Counted from the first letter of the stretch, positions 14,680-23,521 are shown. The stretch: DNA of 64,000 bases from Ralstonia soli (GCF_023955655.1 NZ_JAMXHT010000005.1:61452-125451); one strand, 5' to 3'. The notes: a model not told the origin generated them from the sequence alone. Numbers and translations: made by a program.

Positions 14680-15492
14680 ATGGAATCCAACCCCACCCCC
14701 ATCGTCACCGATGCCGACACCGATGCGCTGGTGCTGCGCGATGATCGCGACGGTGTCGTCACGCTGCGGCTGAACCGGCCGCTGCAGTTCAACGCGTTGT
14801 CTGAAGCGATGCTGGATGCGCTGCATCATGCACTGAGCGACATCGCCCGCGATGCCGGCGTGCGCTGCGTGGTGCTCGGCGCCGAGGGCAAGGCCTTCTG
14901 CGCCGGACATGACCTGCGCGAGATGCGCGGCACGCCGGAGCTGGCGTATTACCAGGCGCTGTTCGCGCGCTGCAGTGTGGTCATGCAGGCCATTCAGGCG
15001 CTGCCGGTGCCCGTCATCGCGCGGGTGCATGGGGTGGCAACGGCGGCGGGCTGCCAGCTGGTTGGCAGTTGCGACCTGGCCATCGCTTCGGACGCGGCGC
15101 GGTTTGCGGTGTCGGGCATCAATGTCGGGCTGTTCTGCTCGACGCCCGCGGTGGCGCTGTCGCGCAATGTGAGTTGCAAGCGCGCGTTCGACATGCTGGT
15201 GACGGGGCGCTTTATCGATGCGGCCACGGCCGCCGACTGGGGCCTCGTCAACGAGGCCGTGCCCAGTGCCGAGCTGGACGACGCGGTGGCCCGCAAGGTG
15301 GCGGAGATCGTCTCCAAGAGCCCCACCGCCATCCGCTACGGCAAGGCGATGTTCTACCGCCAGCGGCAGATGCCGCTGAGTGAGGCCTACGCCTACGCGG
15401 GCGATGTGATGGCCCGCAACATGATGGAAGAAGACGCCGGCGAAGGCATCGACGCCTTCCTGCAGAAGCGCCCCGCCCGCTGGCGCTCCTAA
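14680..15492 (+). CDS. Enoyl-CoA hydratase/isomerase family protein (ECHDC3-like)
   Basis: 270-residue crotonase-fold protein. The CoA-binding/oxyanion-hole region is GKAFCAGHDLREMRG (~67-81) and the second oxyanion segment is GVATAAGCQLVGSCDLAIAS (~123-142), followed by GLFCSTPAVALSRNVS. The catalytic glutamates of true enoyl-CoA hydratase are not evident at the usual place, so the exact reaction (hydration, isomerisation or other CoA-ester chemistry) is unclear. ATG at 14680 has GAAGGAG eight bases upstream. Monocistronic; the next gene is convergent. Confidence 0.88.
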   Translation: MESNPTPIVTDADTDALVLRDDRDGVVTLRLNRPLQFNALSEAMLDALHHALSDIARDAGVRCVVLGAEGKAFCAGHDLREMRGTPELAYYQALFARCSVVMQAIQALPVPVIARVHGVATAAGCQLVGSCDLAIASDAARFAVSGINVGLFCSTPAVALSRNVSCKRAFDMLVTGRFIDAATAADWGLVNEAVPSAELDDAVARKVAEIVSKSPTAIRYGKAMFYRQRQMPLSEAYAYAGDVMARNMMEEDAGEGIDAFLQKRPARWRS

Positions 15493-15502
15493 GGGCAGGC
15501 GG

Positions 15503-16048
15503 CTATTGCGGCTTGCGCGCCGCGAGCTGTTTCTGGATCGCGGCTTCCGTTTCGGCATAGCGCCCTTCGCCGAAGTGCTGGTAGACGATGCGGCCATCGG
15601 CATCGATCAGATACAGCGCCGGCCAGAACTGGTTGTGGAACGCAGACCATGTGGCGTAGCTGTTGTCCTGCGCCACCGGGTAGCGCACGTCCAGGCGCTT
15701 GAGCGCGGCCTGCACGTTGGGCGTTGATTTCTCGAACGCGTATTCGGGCGTGTGCACGCCCACCACGACCAGTCCCTGATCCTTGTACTTGTCGTACCAC
15801 TGCTTCACGTGGGGCAGTGTGTTGAGGCAGTTGATGCAGGAGTACGTCCAGAAATCCACCAGCACGACCTTGCCGCGCAGGTCTTTCATGGCCAGCGGCG
15901 GCGAGTTCAACCACTGGTTGATGCCCGTGAACTCTGGCGCGGCCGCACCGGTGGCGGCGGTCTGGCTGAAGGCGGGCGCGCCAGTCCCGACAAAGTAGAC
16001 GGCGCCGATGGCGAGGGCCGCAAGGGCGGCGCGGAGGAGCGTGCGCAT
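15503..16048 (-). CDS. Periplasmic thioredoxin-like protein (DipZ C-terminal/TlpA type)
   Basis: 181 residues. An N-terminal hydrophobic signal or anchor (residues ~4-25) is followed by a redoxin domain with the active site WTYSCINC (Cys71 and Cys74), which is the signature of the thioredoxin half of DipZ proteins, and a later FWPALYLIDADGRIVYQHFG strand region. It would transfer reducing equivalents to periplasmic substrates. ATG at 16048 gives the clean signal sequence. It lies 74 bp downstream of ohr and in the same direction as the CcdA gene, so the two halves of a DipZ-like system are separate genes here with a peroxidase between them. Confidence 0.87.
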   Translation of the reverse strand: MRTLLRAALAALAIGAVYFVGTGAPAFSQTAATGAAAPEFTGINQWLNSPPLAMKDLRGKVVLVDFWTYSCINCLNTLPHVKQWYDKYKDQGLVVVGVHTPEYAFEKSTPNVQAALKRLDVRYPVAQDNSYATWSAFHNQFWPALYLIDADGRIVYQHFGEGRYAETEAAIQKQLAARKPQ

Positions 16049-16122
16049 GATGTGGAATCCGTAAAAGGTTGACGGTGTTCGACTGCCATGCCCGCCTGGC
16101 CATGCCCGGCGGGCGCAGTGCA

Positions 16123-16539
16123 TCAGACCAGGTTCAGCTCGACGTGGATGTTGCCGCGCGTGGCCTTGGAGTACGGGCAGAGCTGGTGCGCGGCTTCCAT
16201 CACGGCTTGCGCCACGTCGCGGTCCAGGCCGGGCAGGCTTACGTTCAGTCGGGCCTGCAGGAAGAACGCGTCGCCGGTGGTGCCCAGGTCGACTTCGGTG
16301 TCGAGCGACACGTCTGCCGGCAGCTTGATCTTCATCTGGCTGGCCGCACGGCCCATCGCGCCGATGAAGCAGGCGGACCAGCCTGCGGCAAACAGTTGCT
16401 CGGGGTTGGTGCCGTGGCCACTGCTGCCCGGAGGCGAGAGCTTCAGGTTCAGGCGATCGTCGTCGCTGTGGGCCTGGCCATCGCGGCCGCCGGTAACGTT
16501 GACCTTGGCGGTGTACAGCACGTTGTCGATGCGGGTCAT
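16123..16539 (-). CDS. ohr: Organic hydroperoxide resistance protein Ohr
   Basis: 138 residues, normal Ohr length. Both catalytic cysteines are present: Cys57 in AAGWSACFIGAM and Cys121 in HQLCPYSKATRGN; Arg19 in TGGRDG matches the conserved active-site arginine. Ohr is a thiol peroxidase that reduces fatty-acid and other organic hydroperoxides. No OhrR gene is adjacent; instead, boxes similar to those at the neighbouring two-component system promoter lie ~165-195 bp upstream. RBS-like GGAGCA precedes the ATG at 16539. Confidence 0.95.
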   Translation of the reverse strand: MTRIDNVLYTAKVNVTGGRDGQAHSDDDRLNLKLSPPGSSGHGTNPEQLFAAGWSACFIGAMGRAASQMKIKLPADVSLDTEVDLGTTGDAFFLQARLNVSLPGLDRDVAQAVMEAAHQLCPYSKATRGNIHVELNLV

Positions 16540-16703
16540 GGTGATGCTCCTTTTTTGGATCCGTGGAAAGGGGTTGGGGTTCGCGTCCCGGTGGTTTTGC
16601 CGCCTGCTTGGGTTGGCTGCTTGCCGGGGCCACGAGACGTATTAAAGAAGGCCGACGTATCGCGGAAGTAGCGTGGAAGCGCCTTTCTGTCTGGGCGTGT
16701 ATC

Positions 16704-16734
16704 TGTATCGTGGCTGGATACAAACGCGTACAAA
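16704..16734. promoter_or_regulatory. Inverted/direct repeat box upstream of ohr
   Basis: TGTATCG (16704-16710) and GATACA (16717-16722) form an inverted repeat, and TACAAA occurs at 16719 and again at 16729, a 10-bp direct repeat typical of OmpR-family binding. Related TTGTATCGC and GCGATACAA sequences occur at the response regulator/ccdA promoter region. Confidence 0.5.
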
Positions 16735-16760
16735 AAGGCCGGGCGCTTGGCAGGTGCCCT

Positions 16761-17576
16761 TCACGACGATGCGCCCGGCGCCGGATTGGCGATTGACTGG
16801 GAGGTGCCCTGCGCAGCCGGCGCGGGTGCGGACCGGTTCACACCCAGCCCGTTGACCAGCACCTGCTCCAACTGCGTTGTGCCGCCGGAAGACAGGCGCG
16901 CCAGCAGGCCGGTATCGGCGCCGAGCCCGATGAGGGCTACGCCGCCCAGCACGCTCGCGCCCATGACGCGGCGCACCCATTCACCAATGCCCATGGAGCG
17001 CTTCATGGCCGAGAGCACGCGGCCGCCCAGGCCAAGCGCTGCTGCCAGCGACGTGGCCGCGCCTGCCGCATAGGCCGCCAGCGCCAGCGCGCTCGACACG
17101 CTGGCACCCTTGAGCGCCACGCCCGTCAGCACCAGGCCCAGGATCGGGCCCGCACACGGCGCCCACAGCATCCCCGTGGCCACGCCCAGCAGCAGCGAAC
17201 CCGCCACAGAAGGTTCTGCCGACGTATCCCCTTCAGAGCCTCGCCCGGCCAGCCGGTTGCCGAGTGCGACTGCGGGCCGCGCCATCAGGTCGGCCAGCTT
17301 GGGCCACAGCAGTGACAGCCCGAATACCGCCAGCAGCGCGAGCGCCGCAAACCGGCCCACTTCATTGGCGCGCACTGCCCACGCGCCACCGGCTGAGAGC
17401 AGTGTCGCAAAGCCGGCAAAGGTGAGCGCCATGCCCGCGAGCATCGGCAGCTTGCCGCGCAGGAACGGTTGCCCTGTGCGGCTCAGCACAAATGGCAAAA
17501 CGGGCAGGATGCACGGGCTCAGGATGGTCAGCGCGCCGCCCAGGTAGGCGAGTATCAGCAGGCTCATGATCGACAT
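16761..17576 (-). CDS. CcdA/DsbD-like transmembrane electron transporter
   Basis: 271 residues, about six transmembrane helices. Redox-active cysteines Cys22 (TILSPCILPVLPF) and Cys141 (GMLWAPCAGPILGL) lie in the Pro-flanked positions typical of CcdA, which moves electrons from cytoplasmic thioredoxin across the inner membrane. The ~40-residue C-terminal tail is Ala/Pro-rich. It probably reduces the thioredoxin-like protein encoded two genes downstream; together they correspond to a split DipZ. It is transcribed divergently from the response-regulator gene, with paired boxes in between. Confidence 0.9.
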   Translation of the reverse strand: MSIMSLLILAYLGGALTILSPCILPVLPFVLSRTGQPFLRGKLPMLAGMALTFAGFATLLSAGGAWAVRANEVGRFAALALLAVFGLSLLWPKLADLMARPAVALGNRLAGRGSEGDTSAEPSVAGSLLLGVATGMLWAPCAGPILGLVLTGVALKGASVSSALALAAYAAGAATSLAAALGLGGRVLSAMKRSMGIGEWVRRVMGASVLGGVALIGLGADTGLLARLSSGGTTQLEQVLVNGLGVNRSAPAPAAQGTSQSIANPAPGASS

Positions 17577-17651
17577 TCCTCAACGAGGGATTGGGATGGC
17601 GTCAATCAAACGCGGCGTGCGTAGCGGCCATGTATCGGCGTGGGGGCGATT

Positions 17652-17698
17652 TTGTATCGCACTGTACAAACGCGCCCGCCGGATGCATTGCGATACAA
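17652..17698. promoter_or_regulatory. Paired TTGTATCGC/GCGATACAA boxes between ccdA and the response regulator
   Basis: TTGTATCGC at 17652-17660 and its inverted copy GCGATACAA at 17690-17698, with TGTACAAACG between (from 17664). The elements lie in the 191-bp divergent promoter region and resemble the box upstream of ohr, so autoregulation plus regulation of the redox genes by the encoded OmpR-type regulator is plausible. Confidence 0.5.
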
Positions 17699-17767
17699 CA
17701 TGGGCTCGCACCGTCACTCGGGCAGGCGCAAAATGGCGCCTACTTTCCATCGTACCGAGGTCACCCA

Positions 17768-18511
17768 ATGGACGCCCACGTCGACCACATCCTGATCGTC
17801 GATGATGACCGCGAGATCCGCGAACTAGTTTCGACCTATCTCACCAAGAATGGCCTGCGTGTGACGGCCTCGCCCGATGGGCGGCACATGCGGGCGTTCC
17901 TGGAGGCCAACACCGTCGACCTGATCGTGCTCGACCTGATGCTGCCCGGCGACGACGGCCTGGTGCTGTGCCGCGAACTGCGCGCAGGCAAGCACAAGGC
18001 CACGCCCGTGCTGATGCTCACCGCACGCGACGACGAGACCGACCGCATCATCGGCCTGGAAATGGGCGCCGACGATTACCTGGCCAAGCCGTTTGCCGCG
18101 CGCGAGCTGCTTGCCCGCATCAAGGCTGTGCTGCGCCGCACGCGCATGTTGCCGCCCAATCTGCAGATCTCCGAAGCGGGGCAGATGCTGGCCTTTGGCG
18201 ACTGGCAGCTCGACACCACCGCGCGGCACCTCGTCGATGCGGAGGGGACTATCGTTGCCCTGAGCGGTGCGGAATACCGCCTGCTGCGCGTGTTTGTGGA
18301 CCACCCGATGCGCGTGTTCAACCGGGATCAACTGCTCAACCTCACGCAGGGCCGCGAGGCGGAGATGTTCGAGCGATCCGTCGACCTGCTGGTCAGCCGC
18401 CTGCGCCAACGGTTGAATGACGATGCACGCGATCCGGCCTACATCAAGACAGTGCGCAGCGAAGGGTATGTCTTTGCCAAGCCGGTGGAGATCAAGGAGG
18501 CGCGCCAATGA
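17768..18511 (+). CDS. OmpR-family response regulator
   Basis: 247 residues. Receiver domain 1-120 with acidic pocket VDDD (11-14), phosphoacceptor Asp56 (VLDLMLP) and conserved Lys in YLAKPF; C-terminal winged helix with SVDLLVSRLRQRLNDD and IKTVRSEGYVF. ATG at 17768 begins the domain without surplus sequence. Its last codons overlap the kinase start (ATGA), so both proteins are made together. Divergent from the CcdA gene and flanked by repeat boxes, so it most likely controls this redox group; the stimulus is unknown. Confidence 0.93.
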   Translation: MDAHVDHILIVDDDREIRELVSTYLTKNGLRVTASPDGRHMRAFLEANTVDLIVLDLMLPGDDGLVLCRELRAGKHKATPVLMLTARDDETDRIIGLEMGADDYLAKPFAARELLARIKAVLRRTRMLPPNLQISEAGQMLAFGDWQLDTTARHLVDAEGTIVALSGAEYRLLRVFVDHPMRVFNRDQLLNLTQGREAEMFERSVDLLVSRLRQRLNDDARDPAYIKTVRSEGYVFAKPVEIKEARQ

Positions 18512-19836
18512 GCACGCCAACGAGCACGCCCATGAGCCTGCGTGCCTGGGCGTGGCCGCGCACGCTGGGCTCGCGCTTGTTCGTGATCCTGCTGGCGGGG
18601 CTGGTGGTGGCGTATGCGCTGTCGTTTGCCGTGCTGTTTTCCGAGCGCTACATGAGCGCGCGCGAGGTCATGCTCGGCACGCTGGAGACCGATGTTTCCA
18701 CGGCCATTGCCATCCTCGACCGCCTGCCCGCAGAAGAACGCCCGCAGTGGCTGCCGCGCCTGAACCGTGGCAACTATCAGTACATCCTGGGGCCCGGTTC
18801 ACCCGGCGTGCCGGAGATGACGCAGCGTGGCAAGGACATCGCCGCGCGCATCAGCGAGGCCAGCGGCGGGCGCTTTCCCGTGACGGTGGAGTCGATTCCC
18901 GGTGACGGCAAGCAACTGCAGGCGCATCTGACACTGAGCGACGGCAGCACGCTCACCATCGACGTGCATCCGCGCATGACGCCCATCGCGCAGTGGTTGC
19001 CGTATGTGCTGGTGGTGCAGTTGCTGCTGCTGATCGTGTGCTGCTGGTTTGCGGTGCGGCTGTCGATCCGCCCGCTGGTGGCACTGGCCGATGCCGCCGA
19101 CGCGCTCAACCCCAACGCACAGACCCCGCCGCTGGACGAGACCGGCCCCACCGAACTGGCACGCGCCGCACACGCATTCAACGCCATGCGCCAGCGCATT
19201 GCCCGCTTTGTCGAAGAGCGTGTCCAGATCCTGGCGGCCATCTCGCATGATCTGCAGACGCCCATTACGCGCATGAAGCTGCGCGCCGAGATGGCCGAAG
19301 ACTCCGAAGAGAAGCGCAAGCTGGTGAGCGACCTGGCGGAGATCGAAACGCTTGTGAAGGAAGGACTGGCGTATGCGCGTACCGCTCACCACAGCGAGGG
19401 TGAGAAGCCTTCGCGCATCGACGTCGGGTCGTTTGTCGAGAGCCTGGCATATGACTACCAGGACACCGGCAAGCCCGTCACGCTGGAGCTGAACGCCACG
19501 GGTGCCATCGTCACGCGCCCGCATGCGCTGCGCCGTGTGCTGAGCAACCTGACCGACAACGCCATCAAGTTTGGCGGTGCGGCCGAGTTGTGTGTGCGCC
19601 GAGATGGCGACGCTGTGGTAATCGAGGTGCGCGATCGGGGGCCCGGCATTCCGGAAGACAAGCTTGATGCAGTGCTGCAGCCGTTCGTGCGGCTGGAAAA
19701 TTCACGCAGCCGAGAGACGGGCGGCACCGGGCTAGGGCTGGCGATTGCGCAGCAACTGGCCGCTGCCGCGGGCGGTGTGCTCACACTGCGCAACCGCGAG
19801 GGCGGCGGGCTGGTGGCGGAGGTCAGGCTGGGTTAA
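18508..19836 (+). CDS. Sensor histidine kinase, EnvZ-like
   Basis: 442 residues. TM1 at ~23-45, a periplasmic domain of ~115 residues, TM2 at ~165-185, a HAMP linker, HisKA with His247 in AAISHDLQTP, and an HATPase domain with N box NLTDNAIKFGG, G1 DRGPGIPE and G2 GGTGLGLAI. It phosphorylates the regulator whose gene it overlaps by four bases. Organisation with a small periplasmic sensor and HAMP is like EnvZ. The periplasmic sensor has no recognisable ligand motif. The stop is 20 bp from the convergent metalloprotease-like gene. Confidence 0.93.
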   Translation: MSTPTSTPMSLRAWAWPRTLGSRLFVILLAGLVVAYALSFAVLFSERYMSAREVMLGTLETDVSTAIAILDRLPAEERPQWLPRLNRGNYQYILGPGSPGVPEMTQRGKDIAARISEASGGRFPVTVESIPGDGKQLQAHLTLSDGSTLTIDVHPRMTPIAQWLPYVLVVQLLLLIVCCWFAVRLSIRPLVALADAADALNPNAQTPPLDETGPTELARAAHAFNAMRQRIARFVEERVQILAAISHDLQTPITRMKLRAEMAEDSEEKRKLVSDLAEIETLVKEGLAYARTAHHSEGEKPSRIDVGSFVESLAYDYQDTGKPVTLELNATGAIVTRPHALRRVLSNLTDNAIKFGGAAELCVRRDGDAVVIEVRDRGPGIPEDKLDAVLQPFVRLENSRSRETGGTGLGLAIAQQLAAAAGGVLTLRNREGGGLVAEVRLG

Positions 19837-19856
19837 ACGGGCGGGTGATGGGTGCC

Positions 19857-20435
19857 TCAGCGCACTGCTTTGGCAGCCTCCCAGAGGTCGCCGGCGCCCA
19901 GCGCCGCGTGCCAGGTGTCGAAGCGGGTTCGCCACTGTTGGAAGGGTTCGCTCAGGCGCCTCGGGTCATCGCTCAGCGCATAGGCCATCCCTTCAATCAG
20001 CCACCTGGGTTTGGTGGCGACGGCAAGGTTGCCAAGCTCCTCTGCCTGCCGGTGGTGGATCAACTCGTGTGCCACGTAGAACGGCGTCCACCCGCGAGGC
20101 GCGACGACCGTGCCGAAATTGCCCACAGCCTCCGCCGCGCGCCCCCCGATGCCGAAGCTGTCTGCGCAGCGTGCCGTTGTGCAGAAGACCATGCGCGGCG
20201 CCTGCCGGAACGGGCCGACGGCGCTCTCGGCCTTGGCGTAACCCGTTTGATAGAGCTGCTCGGCTGTACCCAAGGCGGACGCGTCGTCGATGCAGATGTT
20301 TGGCTGCGCGCAGACAATGCCCGGCATGAGCGAGGGCGCTACCACCCGCAGCGGTTTCACGAACGCCAGCGCGGCGGCGGGCAGCCCAATCAGGACGATG
20401 GCGCTGATGGCAAGCAGGGTGCGGGTGCGTTTCAT
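19857..20435 (-). CDS. Exported HExxH metalloprotease-like protein
   Basis: 192 residues. A signal peptide or single anchor (residues ~7-26, KRTRTLLAISAIVLIGLPAA) precedes a compact domain with the zinc motif HELIHH (His123, Glu124, His127) and a downstream WLIEGMAYAL whose Glu148 can be the third zinc ligand, as in gluzincins of the MA clan. Four cysteines (VCAQPNIC, FCTTARC) could form disulfides. Substrate unknown. ATG at 20435 starts the signal sequence. I do not recognise a named family; the call is from the motif pattern. Confidence 0.65.
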   Translation of the reverse strand: MKRTRTLLAISAIVLIGLPAAALAFVKPLRVVAPSLMPGIVCAQPNICIDDASALGTAEQLYQTGYAKAESAVGPFRQAPRMVFCTTARCADSFGIGGRAAEAVGNFGTVVAPRGWTPFYVAHELIHHRQAEELGNLAVATKPRWLIEGMAYALSDDPRRLSEPFQQWRTRFDTWHAALGAGDLWEAAKAVR

Positions 20436-20557
20436 GGTGTGACTCAATGGCTGGGCGGCAGCAAGCACGGATTGTAGGTGTGCGTCGATCGATTCACCAC
20501 ATGCAGTGCGTTGTGCATTGTGTGATCGCCGTCGCGGAAGAGAAGTCCCCCACCCGC

Positions 20558-21433
20558 TCATTGTGGCGCGCTCAGCCGTGCGAGCAACCGCCGCGCATCG
20601 GAAGGCGCTTCGACCTTCTTGTCGTTATCGAAATAGCAGTAAACGTCCCGACCGCTGCGCCGGCGCGCGGCGGCTGGGCCAACGCGTTGTGCATCGGCCG
20701 GTTCGCCGCCGCTGGCCCATTGGCGGATGCGGTTGGCCCAGCGGTCCAGCGCGGCATCGGAGTACGCGCCGCTGTAGAGCGCATCGGCGCCGTGCAGGCG
20801 CAGATAGACGAAGTCGCTCGTCACGTCTTCAAAGTAAGGCCAGTCGGCCACCGCGTGCGAGACGACGAGCGCGGCGCGGTGCCGGCGCAGCAGTGCGGTG
20901 AACTCCGGTGTGAGAAAGCTCTCGTGCCGGACTTCCACGGCATGGCGCAGCGTCCGTTGCTCGCGCGTGGCAAACCACGGCGCCTTGACGCGCGCATCGT
21001 GCTGGCCGGCCAATGCGCGCGCGGCGGCGGTATCGCGCGGCAGCAGCGACAGGAAACGGTCAAACCGCTGCGCATCGAACCGGTAGTTGGGTGGAAACTG
21101 CCACAGGAAGGGCCCGAGCTTGCGCCGCAACGCGAGCACCCCGGAAGCGAAGAAGTTGGCCAGCGCGGGCACCGCAGTCTCATCACGAAAGCGCAGCATG
21201 TGCGTGAGATAGCGCGGCCCCTTGACGGCGAAGACGAAGTCGTCCGGCACGGTGTCATACCAGCTTCGCCAGCTCGTGATGGATTGCAGCGCGTAGTGAG
21301 AGCCGTTGATTTCGATCGTGCTGAACTGATGCGATGCGTATTCCAGCTCGCGGCGCTGCGCGAGATCCTCGGGATAGAACACGCCGCGCCAGCCTGCATA
21401 GCGCCAGCCAGAGATGCCGATGCGTACCGTCAT
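20558..21433 (-). CDS. DUF72 (YecE-like) protein
   Basis: 291 residues. The TIM-barrel-like DUF72 family is recognised from IGISGWRYAGWRGVFYPE at the N-terminus, FSTIEINGSHYALQS, FVFAVKGPRYLTHMLRF, LGPFLWQFPPNYRFD, HAVEVRHESFLT and YLRLHGADALYSGAYS, ending with YCYFDNDKKVEAP. Biochemical function is not established for this family. Length is typical. No close operon partner; the next gene upstream is a 52-residue membrane protein 33 bp away in the same direction. Confidence 0.92.
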   Translation of the reverse strand: MTVRIGISGWRYAGWRGVFYPEDLAQRRELEYASHQFSTIEINGSHYALQSITSWRSWYDTVPDDFVFAVKGPRYLTHMLRFRDETAVPALANFFASGVLALRRKLGPFLWQFPPNYRFDAQRFDRFLSLLPRDTAAARALAGQHDARVKAPWFATREQRTLRHAVEVRHESFLTPEFTALLRRHRAALVVSHAVADWPYFEDVTSDFVYLRLHGADALYSGAYSDAALDRWANRIRQWASGGEPADAQRVGPAAARRRSGRDVYCYFDNDKKVEAPSDARRLLARLSAPQ

Positions 21434-21466
21434 GGCACCGCACTGTGGACCGGTGCGCCATGCGTG

Positions 21467-21625
21467 CTACTCATGCGGTACGTTGACCTGCGCATGCACC
21501 TGCACCGTGCCCGTTTGCGGCGCCCTCAGGCCCATCGGTTCGTCGGTCAGGTCGCGGGCGAGCGAATAGGCGGTGATGACCGCCAGTGTGACGCCCACAA
21601 TGGCGAGCATTTCCCGAATGTTCAT
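21467..21625 (-). CDS. Small single-pass membrane protein, 52 aa
   Basis: ATG at 21625 has a perfect AGGAGG four bases upstream. One transmembrane segment (residues ~5-22, MLAIVGVTLAVITAYSLA) is followed by a short polar tail ending TGTVQVHAQVNVPHE. No family recognised. The strong ribosome-binding site and clean membrane topology argue that it is real. It may be co-transcribed with the DUF72 gene. Confidence 0.65.
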   Translation of the reverse strand: MNIREMLAIVGVTLAVITAYSLARDLTDEPMGLRAPQTGTVQVHAQVNVPHE

Positions 21626-21738
21626 GCGTCCTCCTGTTGTTCCCCGTTTTGGTGGTGCCCGGTCAGGGCCAATGCGCGGACGCAAACTTCGGGCCTGAGG
21701 AAGACAAATGGCGGAATGACGCGGGGGTGAAAATGGCG

Positions 21739-22674
21739 CTACCGGGCGCGCAAGGTGGAGGGCGGCACACCCAGCAGACGCTGAAAGCTGCGCCGCATGC
21801 GTTCGGTGTCGCCAAAGCCGCACTCGGTGGCCACGCGCTGCATGGACGTGGCGCCACTCTCCAGCGCGGCACGGGCGGCTTCCACACGCAGTTTTTCCAC
21901 CGCCTTGGCGGGGGTGAGGCCCGTTTCCGCCTGGAAGGCGCGCGCGAAGTGGCGCGGGCTCATGCAGGCGTGCTCGGCCAGGTCGTCCACACGGTGGGGT
22001 GCGCTGAGGTTGCGGCGCACATGGTCGAGCAGCGGCTTGAAGCGGCCGCGTGCCGAGTCCATCTCATTCAGCGCTGAAAACTGCGATTGCCCGCCAGGCC
22101 GCCGGTAGTACACGACGAGCTGCCGTGCCACCGCGCGTGCCACGCGTTCGCCCAGGTCGTCGGCAATCAAGGCCAGTGCGAGGTCGATGCCGGCGCTGAT
22201 GCCGGCGCTGGTCCAGATACCGCCATCGTTGACGTAGATGTGGTCGGGTTCGAGCTGCACCTGCGGAAACACGCGCGCGAACTGGTCGCTGCGGCTCCAG
22301 TGCGTGGTGGCACGGCGGCCGTCCAGCAAACCGGTGGCGGCCAGCAGCAGGCTGCCCGAGCACACGCTGGCCACGCGCGCGCCGCGGGCCGCGCAGCGCT
22401 GCACGAAGCGGCGCGTGCGTGCGTCGGCCATGGCGGCGTCCACGCCGTCGCCGCCGGCAATGAGCAACGTGTCGATCCGGCTTGCCGGGGGCAGGGCTTC
22501 GGCGTCCCAGCGCGCGCCCGACGAACTGCGCACGAGGCCGGGCTGCGCGGCCACGGTGTGCAACGTGTAGTGGTCGTCGCGGTACCGGCTGGCGACTTCA
22601 AACGCTGCTGCAGGCCCGGCAGCGTCGAGCACCTGGAAGTCCGAAAAGATCAGTACGGCGATGCGATGGGCCAT
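21739..22674 (-). CDS. GlxA-type AraC regulator with DJ-1/PfpI sensor domain
   Basis: 311 residues: an N-terminal DJ-1/PfpI-like domain (VLIFSDFQVLDAAGPAAAFE; nucleophile-elbow SVCSGSLLLAATGLL) and a C-terminal AraC domain with two helix-turn-helix motifs (VDDLAEHACMSPRHFARAF and QRVATECGFGDTERMRRSF). Transcribed away from a DJ-1/PfpI enzyme gene 99 bp off, which it probably regulates. The pairing of a PfpI-type enzyme with a PfpI-AraC regulator is common; ligand unknown. ATG at 22674 starts MAHRIAVLIFSD. Confidence 0.92.
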   Translation of the reverse strand: MAHRIAVLIFSDFQVLDAAGPAAAFEVASRYRDDHYTLHTVAAQPGLVRSSSGARWDAEALPPASRIDTLLIAGGDGVDAAMADARTRRFVQRCAARGARVASVCSGSLLLAATGLLDGRRATTHWSRSDQFARVFPQVQLEPDHIYVNDGGIWTSAGISAGIDLALALIADDLGERVARAVARQLVVYYRRPGGQSQFSALNEMDSARGRFKPLLDHVRRNLSAPHRVDDLAEHACMSPRHFARAFQAETGLTPAKAVEKLRVEAARAALESGATSMQRVATECGFGDTERMRRSFQRLLGVPPSTLRAR

Positions 22675-22773
22675 GGCAGAAAAGGTGGGTGACACGACAT
22701 TGCTGCCAACACCATAGAGCGCGATGCTGTGAAGCGTCAACCCATCACCCATGACTTTCAGGAGACCCGCACC

Positions 22774-23460
22774 ATGACGACTTCCCCCTTCATCGTTGTC
22801 TTTGCGCTGTACAACCGCGTCACCCAACTGGATTTCACCGGGCCGCACGAGGTGTTCTGGCGGCTGCCCGGTGCGCAATGTGTGGTTGCCTCGGTGGGCG
22901 GCGGTGAGATCCACGCCGATGGCGGCCTCACCATTTCGAACGTGCAGCGGCTGGCGGACATTGCGCATGCCGATCTCATCTGCGTGCCCGGCGGCTTTGG
23001 CGTGATCGAAGCCATGGAGGATGCGGAGTTCGTGCGCGAAGTCCGGCGCCTGGCGGATGGCGCGCGCTATGTCACCTCGGTGTGCAGCGGCTCGCTGGTG
23101 CTCGGCGCGGCGGGGTTGCTGCGCGGCAAGCGCGCCGCGTGCCACTGGGCCTGGCGCAATCTGCTGCCGGCATTCGGCGCCACCGTGGACGAAACCCGCG
23201 TGGTGCGCGACGGCAACCTCATCACCGGCGGTGGCGTGACGGCCGGCATCGACATGGCGCTCACCGTCATGGCGGACATTGCTGGCACGGAGCATGCGCA
23301 GGCAGTACAGCTCGGCATCGAATACGCCCCCGCGCCGCCGTTCGATTGCGGCCGGCCCGAGCGCGCCGCACCGCAGATCCTGGAGGCAGTGACATCGCGT
23401 CTGGACCGTCTGCGCGCCGATCGCCACGACGCGGTGCAGCGGGCCGCGCAGCGGCTGTAA
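22774..23460 (+). CDS. DJ-1/PfpI family protein, isonitrile hydratase-like
   Basis: 228 residues, the same length as Pseudomonas isonitrile hydratase InhA. The nucleophile is Cys104 in TSVCSGSLVLGAAG, followed by RAACHWAWRNLL; QLDFTGPHEVF near the N-terminus is also typical. InhA adds water to isonitriles to give N-substituted formamides; whether this protein does so is inferred from pattern similarity. ATG at 22774 follows CAGGAG at 8 bases. Divergent from the GlxA-type regulator gene. Confidence 0.85.
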   Translation: MTTSPFIVVFALYNRVTQLDFTGPHEVFWRLPGAQCVVASVGGGEIHADGGLTISNVQRLADIAHADLICVPGGFGVIEAMEDAEFVREVRRLADGARYVTSVCSGSLVLGAAGLLRGKRAACHWAWRNLLPAFGATVDETRVVRDGNLITGGGVTAGIDMALTVMADIAGTEHAQAVQLGIEYAPAPPFDCGRPERAAPQILEAVTSRLDRLRADRHDAVQRAAQRL

Positions 23461-23521
23461 GCCCAGGCCGCACCCGATTGCGGCGACAATGGCGCCTTTC
23501 GACATCGTTGCCGCATCCCGC

